Of a DNA stretch of 64,000 nt, positions 11,913 to 23,615 are shown in pieces. A model generated the notes under the pieces. That model did no database searches. It saw only the letters and a list, made by a program, of their open reading frames with translations, and was not told the origin of the DNA. Origin of the DNA: Cervus elaphus (Eukaryota; Chordata; Mammalia; Artiodactyla; Cervidae); NCBI RefSeq assembly GCF_910594005.1, contig NC_057829.1:62727001-62791000 (forward strand). Direction: 5' to 3'. Both the position numbers and the translations under genes were made by a program. Each line of letters starts with the position of its first letter. Position 1 is the first letter of the stretch.

Positions 11913-14442
11913 AAATGAATGTAATTAAGGAATTAATCCCATACAGATCCCAATCGCTTGAAGAGATGGACGTACAGTCCCTTACAGTTTGCTTGGATTG
12001 TCGAGTGACCAGCCATTCCAGGCTGCCCAGGACTGAGAGAGTTGCCAGGATGTGGAACTTCCAGTGTTAAAATGGGGAAATCTGGGCAACCTGGCACCAC
12101 TGGTCAGACTCTCCTGTAGGGACACTGGCTTAGTGGCTTGCTTGCCTGTGGTTTTATGCTACTCTAGTAACTTGCATCTCACAACTGAGGTTAGTGTAAC
12201 AAAATGAAGTAGGGTTATTTTTGAGACTGGAGAGCACTCACAATGTAAAGCCCAGTGTATGTCAGGCTCTTCTCCTTTAACACAAACAAGAAGTGATTCC
12301 AGTGTCCCATGTTCAGCAAGTTCAGTGCAACAAATTCATTGGGTTCCTCTATGATTCTCACTGCCCTCCCTAAAAGCTCATTGCCCTAATTATGCAAGAG
12401 AGGCATGGAATAAATAGGCATGAACTGGGTGTTCTTTGGAGTTGCATAAGGAGGTATAGCCAAAAAGTTTAGGAACCCCTGGATAAGGGACACAGAGTAA
12501 CATTCCTCCTGTTGCCACTCCACTGTAGCCTTGGGTTGCAGATCCACCTTGACTTAGCTCAAGGTTCCCGACAAATGCAGAGCGAGGACCACAGCCTTGC
12601 GAAGCTTCCCTGCAGGTGTGACCGAGAATTACCCAAAGCGAGGGTAATTCTTGCCACCTTAGGTAGATTTTAATACTTAGACAGCCTCCTTGGAGAGTGT
12701 CCAGTACAGATCCTCTGCTTTATGGGAAGCGGGGAGCGGCGAGAGAGCTGCTATTTATTGATGTGTCACCTTCAGCATGGCAGAGCTCGGATAAGGGGCT
12801 TTTTGCTTCTGACTTAATTTACTTTCACCCTCACAGCAGCTCTGTGAAGTGTGATTGACCTGACTTTGTATATGAGGAACCTACTTTCTTGGCCCGAGGT
12901 ACCTCAAACCCTGGGGTCACAAAGAACCCAGTGCTCCACTCACTTGAGCAGAGATTGCTCTCAAACTGTGAAAGGAGCAGAGGACTTAAAAAGCCCAAAC
13001 AAACAAGAGGTTGACAATATGAAAACAAAACCAACACATACTCATCCTGGCATGAAAGCTGCTGAGGGGCCCGTCGCTATAACTCATTGCCATGCTCACT
13101 TCACCCCAAGCACTGGGCCCTGCACCACAAGCTCCTGTCCTGCTGTTTCGGTTGCGTTTAGGCCTCCCTTGGCTCCTGGGACATCGTGGCCACCATGAAA
13201 CGTGGCTGCTTCCCCCCCCCAACATACATCTCTTCTCAGTTTGGAATGTCTTTTCAAATACAAATATTTTTCTGCCCTACATTTCTGGAGGACGTGTCCT
13301 TAAGTGCGGGTAGGCGACCGCGTTGTGACCTGATTTCTGCTCAGCTGTAAGGTTTTTCTGTCCCCCGCCAGGGGACAGATATTCAGCATTCCAGACAGGG
13401 CTAGTGGTGGGACTGCTATTTATTTAACTGCTAATCCCACTTATGTGAAATTAATTTACTCTACCATTATAACTCACCTTGCTTCCTGCCTTGAAGGGCT
13501 CCTGTAATTTATACCTGACTGCTTCTCTGTGCCCTGCTTCCTGGGCTGAGGGTTGGGAGCTGGGTCTTGGGGTGACTCATGTTAGGAGGTGGTTTATACA
13601 GGAGAGAGGTTTTCTCATTATAGACTGAGGAGGGTTAGTAGTGTTGGTTTTTTTTTCCTCCTAATAAATGGTTCTCCTTCAGGCCACCCCTTTCCAAGGA
13701 AGTTTGTTTACTATTATTAAACTTCCCAACTCCAAATACAGGCTGCTCCAGTTTAGACAGTGTGCAGATGACTCTCCACCTTCTCTAGGACAAACCCAGC
13801 CCCTGGGTTCTCACCCACCTCCATCCTTGATGAAATGCAAGTTGCTTATACCGTCCCAAAACAGGTACTCAACGACTGATGCATCTGGGCTGCTCCTGGA
13901 ATAAAGGGCTTATGGGCCCACTACTTACCAGGTTTTGCAAACATCTCTACAAAGTAGGGGATTCCTATTAAAGCTTCCCAAATAAAGGTCTGGCCAGGGT
14001 CTCTCCCTTTTCTTGTGGCAGAAGTGAGCAAGGAACCATTGGCATTGAGGCTGCTGGTGACAGGTCTCTTCTATCGAGACCAGAAGGATCTCTGCTGGCC
14101 TCCTGTGGACACCCCCACATTGAGCTCCTGCTCTGAGAAGACAGTGGGGGTAGTGGTCTGAAGATCTGGTTCTAACCTTCTGGAGACACTGTCCTATTCC
14201 TAACTCACTTCCATTTCAGTTGGGTGCCTTTGAAGAAGCCAAGAGAAGACAGCCTATGAACTTGCCTCGGAGGGTTTCTGCTAACACTGTGAATGTGGTC
14301 CCTTAAACAAATGAAGGGACTGGTGACCTTCCAGCTTGTATACAATCCCCAGTGTCTTCTCAGATAAACTATGTTGGCTGTTGAATGAAGCCAGCCTTCA
14401 GCCAGGTTTGAGTCTTTTGTCTTGCCTATTTCCCATCCTTGT
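11913..14442. other. Intergenic, nothing recognised
   Basis: No supported gene or named repeat. Includes a short poly-C run near 13211-13220. Some stretches (for example 13370-13500) are AT-rich with TATTTATTTAACTGC-type motifs, of unknown meaning. Confidence 0.4.
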
Positions 14443-14652
14443 GTGTAAGTGTGTGTGTGTTCTCAGTTGCTCAGTTGTGTCCAACTTTTTGTGACCCCAT
14501 GGACTGTAGCCCACCAGGCTCCCTCTGTCCATGGGATTTCCCAGGCAAGAATACAGGAGTGGGTTGCCATTTCCAATTCCAGGTGATTGAACCCGCGTCT
14601 CTTGTATCTCCTGCAAGCAGATTCTTTGCCACTGAGCCATCGGGAAAGCCAT
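14443..14652 (-). repeat. Bov-tA SINE
   Basis: Reverse-complement Bov-tA: GTCCAACTTTTTGTGACCCC, CAGGCAAGAATACAGGAGTG and a terminal CACTGAGCCATCGGGAAAGC. Confidence 0.9.
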
Positions 14653-15159
14653 ATATTTCAGTATACACACCAATTTAAAAGCACATTCAAAATTATCCTG
14701 AGCTCTCTGCCCATTGCTAACTCCCTGCCTTTGCTGCATGGCGCCCTGGGAGAACTAGAATGCCCTCTTCATCCTTTTCACCCAGCAAGTCTGGAGTGAT
14801 CTCACTCTAGCTCAGGGAGCCTCTGCTGGAAGAAATACTCTGTGACCCTATGTACTCACAGGCAGCTCATCTCTCCATCAGGTTCCACAAGTATGCTCTG
14901 TACAGGTTCATCTGGCCCTGGAGATGTTAATCTTGACATACGTGTTCTCTGCCTCCCTCCCCCTCCCCCCACAATCCTGTGAATGCTGTGAGACAAGCGA
15001 CTTCACGTTCATGCAGAACCCTTCACAGCAGAAGGCCAGTAATGAGTGGGATGGGACTTGATGATAGCACAACCAGTTATCTACTAGTTGGATCCAGAGT
15101 GTAGCTTCTTGCTTTGAAAGTGACTTTTGGTGTCTGAAAGACCTCACTTCTAATCTTGA

Positions 15160-15370
15160 CTGTGTCAACTCTGAGCTTTATGACCTTCGGCAAGCTATTT
15201 AACTTCCTTGGGCTATTTCTCACCTGTGAAAACAGACACCCAGTGTAATTAGCTTCTTGGTTTGCTGTGAATTTAAACAAAGTAACACATGTGAAACGCA
15301 TGGCTGGTGCGTTGGCTGGCACCAAATCAGGTCTCAGTAAACAGCAGCCATTATTATTACCTGATTCTTT
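15160..15370 (+). repeat. MIR SINE
   Basis: ATGACCTTCGGCAAGCTATT, CTTGGGCTATTTCTCACCTG and a tail CAGTAAACAGCAGCCATTAT follow the MIR consensus in sense orientation. Confidence 0.7.
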
Positions 15371-15855
15371 TTTGGTCTGATGCCCAGGTATCTCTGCTAC
15401 AGTAAGACTCAACAATTGAATGAATGGAGATCTTGGTTTTAGGGGAGGCATTGTAGAGGCAACGTTGAAGTGAGGCTTGGAGATCCAACAAGGAGAGAAA
15501 TTAGAAGTAAACCCAACCCTATTTCTGAATCACCTGCAGTCAGTCTAGTTCTTAGCTGATTCTCCAGATATTGCAGTGTTTTTCCAGAGGCAGGTGAAGA
15601 GTGACTGTATGTGACTCTTAAGATCTGTATTTGTCACCTGACCTTGAAAGTAACAAACAGACCCTGAAGAAGGCAGCTCTGATTACAGTCAGGGACTTGG
15701 AAGAGCTCTTTCAAGGCAGATTGATTCATTGGACCCGAAATACAGCTCAACAGCCCACACACAGACTCCATCTTTGGCAAACTGCCCTGCCTACTTCTTT
15801 CTCTCTTGCCCTGATAAATTGATCTGTGTGTGTGAGTTGATGCTTTATTGTTGAG

Positions 15856-15857
<2 letters not shown>

Positions 15858-15902
<45 letters not shown>
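15858..15902 (+). repeat. (TG)n microsatellite
   Basis: About 22 uninterrupted TG units; likely length-polymorphic. Confidence 0.97.
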
Positions 15903-15905
<3 letters not shown>

Positions 15906-16129
15906 CTGTCCCAGGATGGAAGCTCCTGGCTTGGGGGCCCTCTGTCTGAGCGATTTTCAAATCTGACACTAGAAGGTCTCCTGCTCCATTTCTTCATGTA
16001 GTGGATTTAATTTCATTCCTCTTGTGGGCCCAGAATGTTTCAGAGTGCCTCTCAGTCTGTCTGAACCTTCTGTCTCTGAGTGCAGTAACATGTCATTTTG
16101 CAAGGCAAGAAGAAACCTAGTCTCTGCTG

Positions 16130-16255
16130 TGTGCCTTGCACCAGGGAAAAGATCATTATCCCCATTAGCCAAAAGAAACTGAGACTCAGAGGAGTTAAGA
16201 AGTTTTCCCAAGGTCAGCTGGTAGTAGAACCAGGGTCCATACCCCGGCGTTTCTG
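16130..16255 (-). repeat. MIR SINE fragment
   Basis: The plus strand GAAACTGAGACTCAGAGGAG and CCCAAGGTCAGCTGGTAGTA is the MIR core in reverse complement. Confidence 0.65.
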
Positions 16256-16344
16256 AGAAATGACCTCAGTGATGGCAGACTCCAGGCTCAGGCCTGCGGC
16301 AAACAGATGACCAGTTGTCAGTGCTTTAGTGCTGCGGCATGCAG

Positions 16345-16575
16345 TTCCAGATTGTTCATTCTCGTTGCTGACCAGGATTCCCTTGTATGAATATGCTATA
16401 ACTTGCTTATATGTTGATGGGCACTGTGTTGCCACCAGTTTGGAGGTATCACAAATAGTGCTGCGATGAGCAGTGTATTATGTGTCTTTTGGTGAACGCT
16501 TGTAAGCACTTTTGTCTGATGTATATTGGGAGTGTCATTGTTGGGTTATAGGGTGGTGTGTTTCTATGGACTGTG
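16345..16575 (-). repeat. Old L1 3' end fragment
   Basis: The plus strand CATTCTCGTTGCTGACCAGG, CCCTTGTATGAATATGCTAT, TGATGGGCACTGTGTTGCCA and GGAGTGTCATTGTTGGGTTA is the reverse complement of a common L1 ORF2-end/3'UTR segment. Confidence 0.65.
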
Positions 16576-16794
16576 TTTATATGTAGAATCTTCACATCCC
16601 CTCTGTGAGGAAGGCATTGTCAGCCCCTTTATGCATGCCAGCCTATGAGGCAGACCTGCACTTCCTCCAGAGCGCCTGAGAGATCAGGCAGAAGCCAAGC
16701 CCCAGTGGAGGAAGTGTAGGTCTGGTTCTAATGCTTTTTCACTATTGACAACCCTCTTTATTACTTTTTCTTAAGAGACTCATAATTTTGGAAG

Positions 16795-17631
16795 ATTTCT
16801 ACAGAGCAAGCTACCAAGTGAATGTCACTTGCTCACTGTCTGATCTGGAATCAGAGATTAAATTGCCAACATCCACTGGATCATCAAAAAAGCAAGAGAG
16901 TTCCAGAAAAACATCTATTTCTGCTTTATTGACTATGCCAAAGCCTTTGACTGTGTGGATCACAATAAACTGTGGAAAATTCTGAAAGAGATGGGAATAC
17001 CAGATCACCTGACCTGCCTCTTGAGAAATCTGTATGCAGGGCAGGAAGCAACAGTTAGAACTGGACATGGAACAACAGACTGGTTCCAAATAGGAAAAGG
17101 AGTACATCAAGGCTGTATATTGTCACCCTGCTTATTTAACTTATATGCAGAGTCCATCATGAGAAACGCTGGGCTGGAGGAAGCACAAGCTGGAATCAAG
17201 ATTGCCAGGAGAAATACCAATAACCTCAGATATGCAAATGACACCACCATTATGGCAGAAAGTGAAGAAGAACTAAAGAGCCTCTTGATGAAAGTGAAAG
17301 AGGAGAGTGAAAAAGTTGGCTTAAAGCTCAACATTCAGAAAACTAAGATCATGGCATCCAGCCCCATCACTTCATGGGAAATAGATGGGGAAACAGTGGA
17401 AACAGTGGCTGACTTTATTTTGGGGGGCTCCAAAATCACTGCAGATGGTGACTGCAGCCATGAAATTAAAAGACACTTACTCCTTGGAAGGAAAGTTATG
17501 ACTAACCTAGACAGCATATTAAAAAGCAGAGACATTACTTTGCCAACAAAGGTCCATCTAGTCAAGGCTATGTTTTTTTCCAGTGGTCATGTATGGATGT
17601 GAGAGCTGGACTATAAAGAAAGCTGAGCACT
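16795..17631 (+). pseudogene. BovB (RTE) reverse transcriptase fragment, 5' part of an L1-split element
   Basis: Encodes RTE reverse-transcriptase sequence: WKILKEMGIPDHLTCLLRNL, QGCILSPCLFNLYAESIMRN and LKLNIQKTKIMASSPITSWE. The catalytic YADD box reads YAND at 17231-17242, so one metal-binding Asp is lost. The frame before 16955 is shifted relative to the main 16955-17602 frame. The element stops at 17631 where the L1 enters and resumes at 22240. Confidence 0.92.
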
Positions 17632-17632
17632 C

Positions 17633-17998
17633 CAGAGAGTCCCAAACAGGATAAACCCAAGGCGAAACACCCCAAGACACATATTAATCAAATTAACAAA
17701 GATCAAACACAAAGAACAAATATTAAAAGCAGCAAGGGAAAAACAACAAATAACACACAAAGGGATTCCCATAAGGATAACAGCTGATCTATCAATAGAA
17801 ACCCTCCAGGCCAGAAGGGAATGGCAGGACGTACTGAAAGTAATGAAAGAGAATAACCTACAACCTAGATTACTGTATCCAGCAAGGATCTCATTCAGAT
17901 ATGAAGGAGAATTCAAAAGCTTTACAGATAAGCAAAAGCTGAGAGAATTCAGCACCACCAAGCCAGCTCTTCAACAAATGCTAAAGGATCTTCTCTAG
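17633..17998 (+). pseudogene. L1 ORF1 protein, C-terminal 121 residues
   Basis: The open frame contains TPRHILIKLTKIKHKEQILK, KAAREKQQIT and DLSIETLQARREWQ, then QPRLLYPARISF, ending at TAG 17996-17998. This is the RNA-binding C-terminal domain of L1 ORF1p. The N-terminal coiled coil is absent because of 5' truncation. Confidence 0.88.
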
Positions 17999-18049
17999 AC
18001 AGGAAATACAGAAAGGTTGTATAAACGTGAACCCAAAACAACAAAGTAA

Positions 18050-21000
18050 ATGGCAACAGGACCACACCTATCAATAATTACCCTAAATGTAAATGGGTTG
18101 AATGCCCCAACCAAAAGACAAAGATTGGCTGAATGGATACAAAAACAAGACCCCTATATATGCTGTCTACAAGAGACCCACCTCAAAACAAGAGACACAT
18201 ACAGACTAAAAGTGAAGGGCTGGAAAAAAATATTTCATGCAAACGGAGACCAAAAGAAAGCAGGAGTCGCAATACTCATATCAGATAACATAGACTTTCA
18301 AATAAAGGATGTGAAAAGAGACAAAGAAGGACACTACATAATGATCAAAGGATCAATCAAAGAAGAAGATATAACAATTATAAATATATATGCACCCAAC
18401 ATAGGAGCACAGCAATATGTACGGCAAACGCTAACGAGTATGAAAGAGGAAATTAATAGTAACACAATAATAGTGGGAGACTTTAATACCCCACTCACAA
18501 CTATGGATAGATCAACTAAACAGAAAATTAACAAGGAAACACAAACCTTAAATGACACAATGGACCAGCTAGACCTAATTGATATCTATAGGACATTTCA
18601 CCCCAAAACAATCAACTTCACCTTTTTCTCAAGTGCACACGGAACCTTCTCCAGAATAGATCACATCCTGGGCCATAAATCTAGTCTTGGAAAATTCAAA
18701 AAAATTGAAATCATTCCAGTCATCTTTTCTGACCACAGTGCAGTAAGATTAGATCTCAATTACAGGAAAAAAATTGTTAAAACTTCAAACATATGGAGGC
18801 TAAATAACACGCTTCTGAATAACCAACAAATCATAGAAGAAATCAAAAAAGAAATCAAAATATGTATAGAAATGAATGAAAATGAAAACACAACAACCCA
18901 AAACCTATGGGACACTGTAAAAGCAGTGCTAAGGGGAAGGTTCATAGCATTACAGGCTTACATCAAGAAACAGGAAAAAAGCCAAATAAATAACCTAACT
19001 CTACACCTAAAGCAATTAGAGAAGGAAGAAATGAAGAACCCCAGAGTTAGCAGAAGGAAAGAAATCTTAAAAATCAGGGCAGAAATAAATGCAAAAGAAA
19101 CTAAAGAGACCATAGCAAAAATCAACAAAGCTAAAAGCTGGTTTTTTGAAAAAATAAACAAAATTGACAAACCATTAGCAAGACTCATTAAGAAACAAAG
19201 AGAGAAGAACCAAATTAACAAAATTAGAAATGAAAATGGAGAGATCACAACAGACAACACTGAAATACAAAGGATCATAAGAGACTACTACCAGCAGCTC
19301 TATGCCAATAAAATGGACAACTTGGATGAAATGGACAAATTCTTAGAAAAGTATAACTTTCCAAAACTGAACCAGGAAGAAATAGAAGATCTTAACAGAC
19401 CCATCACAAGCAAGGAAATCGAAACTGTCATCAAAAATCTTCCAGCAAACAAAAGCCCAGGACCAGATGGCTTCACAGCTGAATTCTACCAAAAATTTAG
19501 AGAGGAGCTAACACCTATCTTACTCAAACTCTTCCAGAAAATTGCAGATGAAGGTAAGCTTCCAAACTCATTCTATGAGGCCACCATCACCCTAATTCCA
19601 AAACCAGACAAAGATGCCACAAAAAAAGAAAACTACAGGCCAATATCACTGATGAACATAGATGCAAAAATCCTTAACAAAATTCTAGCAAACAGAATCC
19701 AACAACATATTAAAAAAATCATACACCATGACCAAGTGGGCTTTATCCCAGGAATGCAAGGATTCTTTAATATCCGCAAATCAATCAATGTAATACACCA
19801 CATTAACAAATTGAAAGATAAAAACCATATGATTATCTCAATAGATGCAGAGAAAGCCTTTGACAAAATTCAACACTCATTTATGATTAAAACTCTCCAA
19901 AAAGCAGGAATAGAAGGAACATACCTCAACATAATAAAAGCTATATATGACAAACCCACAGCAAGCATCACCCTCAATGGTGAAAAATTGAAGGCATTTC
20001 CCCTGAAATCAGGAACAAGACAAGGGTGCCCACTCTCACCACTACTGTTCAACATAGTGTTGGAAGTTCTGGCCACAGCAATCAGAGCAGAAAAAGAAGT
20101 AAAAGGAATCCAGATAGGAAAAGAAGAAGTAAAACTCTCACTGTTTGCAGATGACATGATCCTCTATATAGAAAACCCTAAAGACTCTACCAGAAAATTA
20201 CTAGAGCTAATCAATGAATATAGTAAAGTTGCAGGATATAAAATTAACACACAGAAATCCCTTGCATTCCTATATACTAACAATGAAAAAACAGAAAGAG
20301 AAATTAAGGAAACAATACCATTCACCATTGCAACAAGAAGAATAAAATACTTAGGAGTATATCTACCTAAAGAAACAAAGGACCTATACATAGAAAACTA
20401 TAAAACACTGATGAAAGAAATCAAAGAGGACACAAACAGATGGAGAAACATACCGTGTTCATGGATTGGAAGAATCAATATTGTCAAAATGGCTATTCTA
20501 CCCAAAGCAATCTATAGATTCAATGCAATCCCTATCAAGCTACCAACGGTATTTTTCACAGAACTAGACCAAAGAATTTCACAATTTGTATGGAAATACA
20601 AAAAACCTCGAATAGCCAAAGTAATCTTGAGAAAGAAGAATGGAACTGGAGGAATCAACCTGCCTGACTTCAGACTCTACTACAAAGCCACAGTCATCAA
20701 GACAGTATGGTACTGGCACAAAGACAGAAATATAGATCAATGGAACAGAATAGAAAGCCCAGAGATAAATCCACGAACCTATGGACACCTTATCTTTGAC
20801 AAAGGAGGCAAGGATATACAATGGAAAAAAGACAACCTCTTTAGCAAGTGGTGCTGGGAAAACTGGTCAACCACTTGTAAAAGAATGAAACTAGAACACT
20901 TTCTAACACCATACACAAAAATAAACTCAAAATGGATTAAAGATCTAAATGTAAGACCAGAAACTATAAAACTCCTAGAGGAGAACATAGGCAAAACACT

Positions 21001-21867
21001 CTCCGACATAAATCACAGCAAGATCCTCTATGACCCACCTCCCAGGATATTGGAAATAAAAGCAAAACTAAACAAATGGGACCTAATGAAACTTAAAAGC
21101 TTTTGCACTACAAAGGAAACTATAAGCAAGGTGAAAAGACAGCCCTCAGATTGGGAGAAAATAAAGCAAATGAAGCAACAGACAAAGGATTAATCTCAAA
21201 AATATACAAGCAACTCCTGCAGCTCAATTCCAGAAAAATAAATGACCCAATCAAAAAATGGGCCAAAGAACTAAACAGACATTTCTCCAAAGAAGACATA
21301 CAGATGGCTAACAAACACATGAAAAGATGCTCAACATCACTCATTATTAGAGAAATGCAAATCAAAACCACAATGAGGTACCATTACACGCCAGTCAGGA
21401 TGGCTGCTATCCAAAAGTCTACAAGCAATAAATGCTGGAGAGGGTGTGGAGAAAAGGGAACCCTCTTACACTGTTGGTGGGAATGCAAACTAGTACAGCC
21501 GCTATGGAAAACAGTGTGGAGATTTCTTAAAAAACTGGAAATAGAACTGCCATATGACCCAGCAATCCCACTTCTGGGCATACACACTGAGGAAACCAGA
21601 TCTGAAAGAGACACGTGCACCCCAATGTTCATCACAGCACTGTTTATAATAGCCAGGACATGGAAGCAACCTAGATGCCCATCAGCGGATGAATGGATAA
21701 GGAAGCTGTGGTACATATACACTATGGAATATTACTCAGCCATTAAAAAGAATTCATTTGAACCAGTCCTAATGAGATGGATGAAGCTGGAGCCCATTAT
21801 ACAGAGTGAAGTAAGCCAGAAAGATAAAGAACATTACAGCATACTAACACATATATATGGAATTTAG
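18050..21867 (+). pseudogene. L1 ORF2 (endonuclease/reverse transcriptase) with a single frameshift
   Basis: ATG at 18050 opens 1047 codons to 21193. The endonuclease motifs are present: LNVNGLNAP, QETHL, YAPNIGAQQY, GDFNTP and SDHSAV. The RT domain has the FADD catalytic box at residues 699-702 (20144-20155). Near 21160-21166 a one-base loss relative to the expected reading shifts the frame. The C-terminal segment, with the Cys motif CWRGCGEKGTLLHC, continues in another frame to TAG at 21867. Apart from that indel I see no stop in roughly 3.8 kb, which points to a fairly young copy. Confidence 0.92.
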
Positions 21868-22239
21868 AAAGGTGATAACGATAACCCTATATGCAAAACA
21901 GAAAAAGAGACACAGAAATACAGAACAGACTTTTGAACTTTGTGGGAGAATGTGAGGGTGGGATATTTCAAAAGAACAGCATGTATACTATCTATGGTGA
22001 AACAGATCACCAGCCCAGGTGGGATGCATGAGACAAGTGCTCGGGCCTGGTGCACTGGGAAGACCCAGAGGAATTGGGTGGAGAGGGAGGTGGGAGGGGG
22101 GATCGGGATTGGGAATACATGTAAATCCATGGCTGATTCATATCAATGTATGACAAAACCCACTGGAAAAAAAAAAAAAATAAAATAAAATAAAATAAAA
22201 ATAAAAAAAAAAAAAAAAAAAAAAAGAAAGCTGAGCACT

Positions 22240-22645
22240 GAAGAATTGATGCTTTTGAACTGTAGTGTTGGAGAAGACTCTTGAGAGTCCCTTGGACTTC
22301 AAGGAGATCCAACCAGTCCATCCTAAAGGAGATCAGTCCTGGGTGTTCATTGGAGGGCCTGATATTGAAGCTGAAACTCCAATACTTTGGCTACCTGATG
22401 CGAAGAGCTGATTCATTTGAAAAGACCCTGATGCTGGGAAAGATTGAAAGTGGGAGGAGAAGGGGATGACAGAGGATGAGATGGTTGGATGGCATCACCG
22501 ACTCAATGGACATGAGTTTGGGTAAACTCTGGGAGATGGTGATGGACAGGGAGGTCTGGTGTGCTGCAGTCCGTGGGGTCATGGATGTACTCTGCATATA
22601 AGTTAAATAAGAGTTGGACATGACTGAGCGACTGAACTGAACTGA
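22240..22645 (+). repeat. BovB 3' part, continuing the element split by L1
   Basis: Resumes with GAAGAATTGATGCTTTTGAA and runs to the BovB terminus GACTGAGCGACTGAACTGAA. A 28-bp stretch at 22584-22611 is foreign to the normal 3' end and is an inverted copy of 17131-17158. Confidence 0.9.
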
Positions 22646-22861
22646 AGATAGGTCACATGTAAGTAGAAAGGAACGCTTTTTAAGTTGCCACCATGTGGCC
22701 AGAAAGACTTCAGTCTACTGCTGACATATGAGCGTCTCAGGCCTTTCCCCTCTGTCTGCCTCTGCTCGTCTCCATCCCCGTCTCTCTCTCTCTCTCTATG
22801 CATATGGATGATATACATACCATTCATATATCTCCCATATACACATATCTCATAGATAAAT

Positions 22862-23065
22862 ATGTGGTGGCTCAGATGGTAAAGAATCTGCCTGCAATGC
22901 AGGAGACTCTGGTTTGATCCCTGGATGGGAAAGACCCCTTGGAGAAGGGATTGGCTACCCACTCCAGTAATCTTGCCTGGAGAATTCCATGGACAGAGTA
23001 GCCTGGCGGGCTACAGTGCGCAAAGAGTCGGATACAACTCAGCAACTAACACTTTCACTTTCCTA
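22862..23065 (+). repeat. Bov-tA SINE
   Basis: GTGGTGGCTCAGATGGTAAA start, GGTTTGATCCCTGG B box, CTTGCCTGGAGAATTCCATG, and tail CAACTCAGCAACTAACACTT. Confidence 0.9.
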
Positions 23066-23149
23066 TATATTAGAGAGTGACAGAAAGATGTCTATCTTTA
23101 TATCTTTATGATATGAAAAAATTGGGATTCCACTGTATCTTACCTTTTT

Positions 23150-23287
23150 AAAAAATTATTTTTATTTATTTGGCTGTACTGGGTATTAGTTGCGGTATGT
23201 GGGATCTAGTTACCTGACCAGGGATTTAACCTAGGCCCCTACACTGGGGGCACAGAGCTTTAGCCCCTAGACCACCAGGGAAGTAGC
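23150..23287 (-). repeat. CHR-type SINE
   Basis: The plus strand TTATTTGGCTGTACTGGGTA, GGGATCTAGTTACCTGACCA and AGACCACCAGGGAAGTAGC is a CHR-family SINE in reverse complement. Confidence 0.85.
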
Positions 23288-23344
23288 ATTTTTTTCAGTG
23301 TGACTAAAAAAGTTACTTCAAAAGCATGATTTTTAAAATATTGC

Positions 23345-23615
23345 TGTTTGGGATTCCCTGGTGGTCAAGTGGTTAAGAATCTGCCTGCTAATGTAGGGAA
23401 CATGGGTTAGATCCCTGGTCCAGGAAGATCCCATGTGCCATGAGGCAACAAAAACTGTGAGCCACAACTACTGAGGCCCATGTGCCCAAGAGCCCATGCT
23501 CTGAAACAAGAGGAGCCACTGCAATGAGAAGCCTGTGTAATGCAACTAGAGAGTAATCCGTGAGCAGCAATGAAGAACCAGGGCAGCCAAAAATAAACAA
23601 ATAAATGAAAATATT
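23345..23615 (+). repeat. CHR-type SINE
   Basis: TGGGATTCCCTGGTGGTCAA start, GGTTAGATCCCTGG B box, GAGCCACAACTACTGAGGCC body, and CAGCCAAAAATAAACAAATA tail. Confidence 0.88.

Larger units (their letters stand above)
17615..22239 (+). mobile_element. 5'-truncated L1 with 17-bp target duplication, inserted in BovB
   Basis: AAAGAAAGCTGAGCACT occurs at 17615-17631 and 22223-22239 and bounds an L1 body of about 17632-22222. Order: ORF1 C-terminus, 51-nt spacer, ORF2, 3'UTR (21868-22170) and an A-rich tail with TAAAA repeats (22168-22222). The insertion point (CTAT/AAAG on the plus strand) fits an L1 endonuclease nick at a T-rich bottom strand. The 5' end is truncated inside ORF1, so there is no promoter. 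Confidence 0.95.

Noticed and set aside
15634..15969. Open frame encoding a His-Thr repeat protein
   Set aside because: It is a translation of the (TG)n microsatellite at 15858-15902, not a gene. The same applies to the frames over the (CA)n run at 35499-35539.
18050..21193. 1047-codon open frame as a possible host gene
   Set aside because: It is the L1 ORF2 protein by its endonuclease and reverse-transcriptase motifs and sits between target-site duplications.
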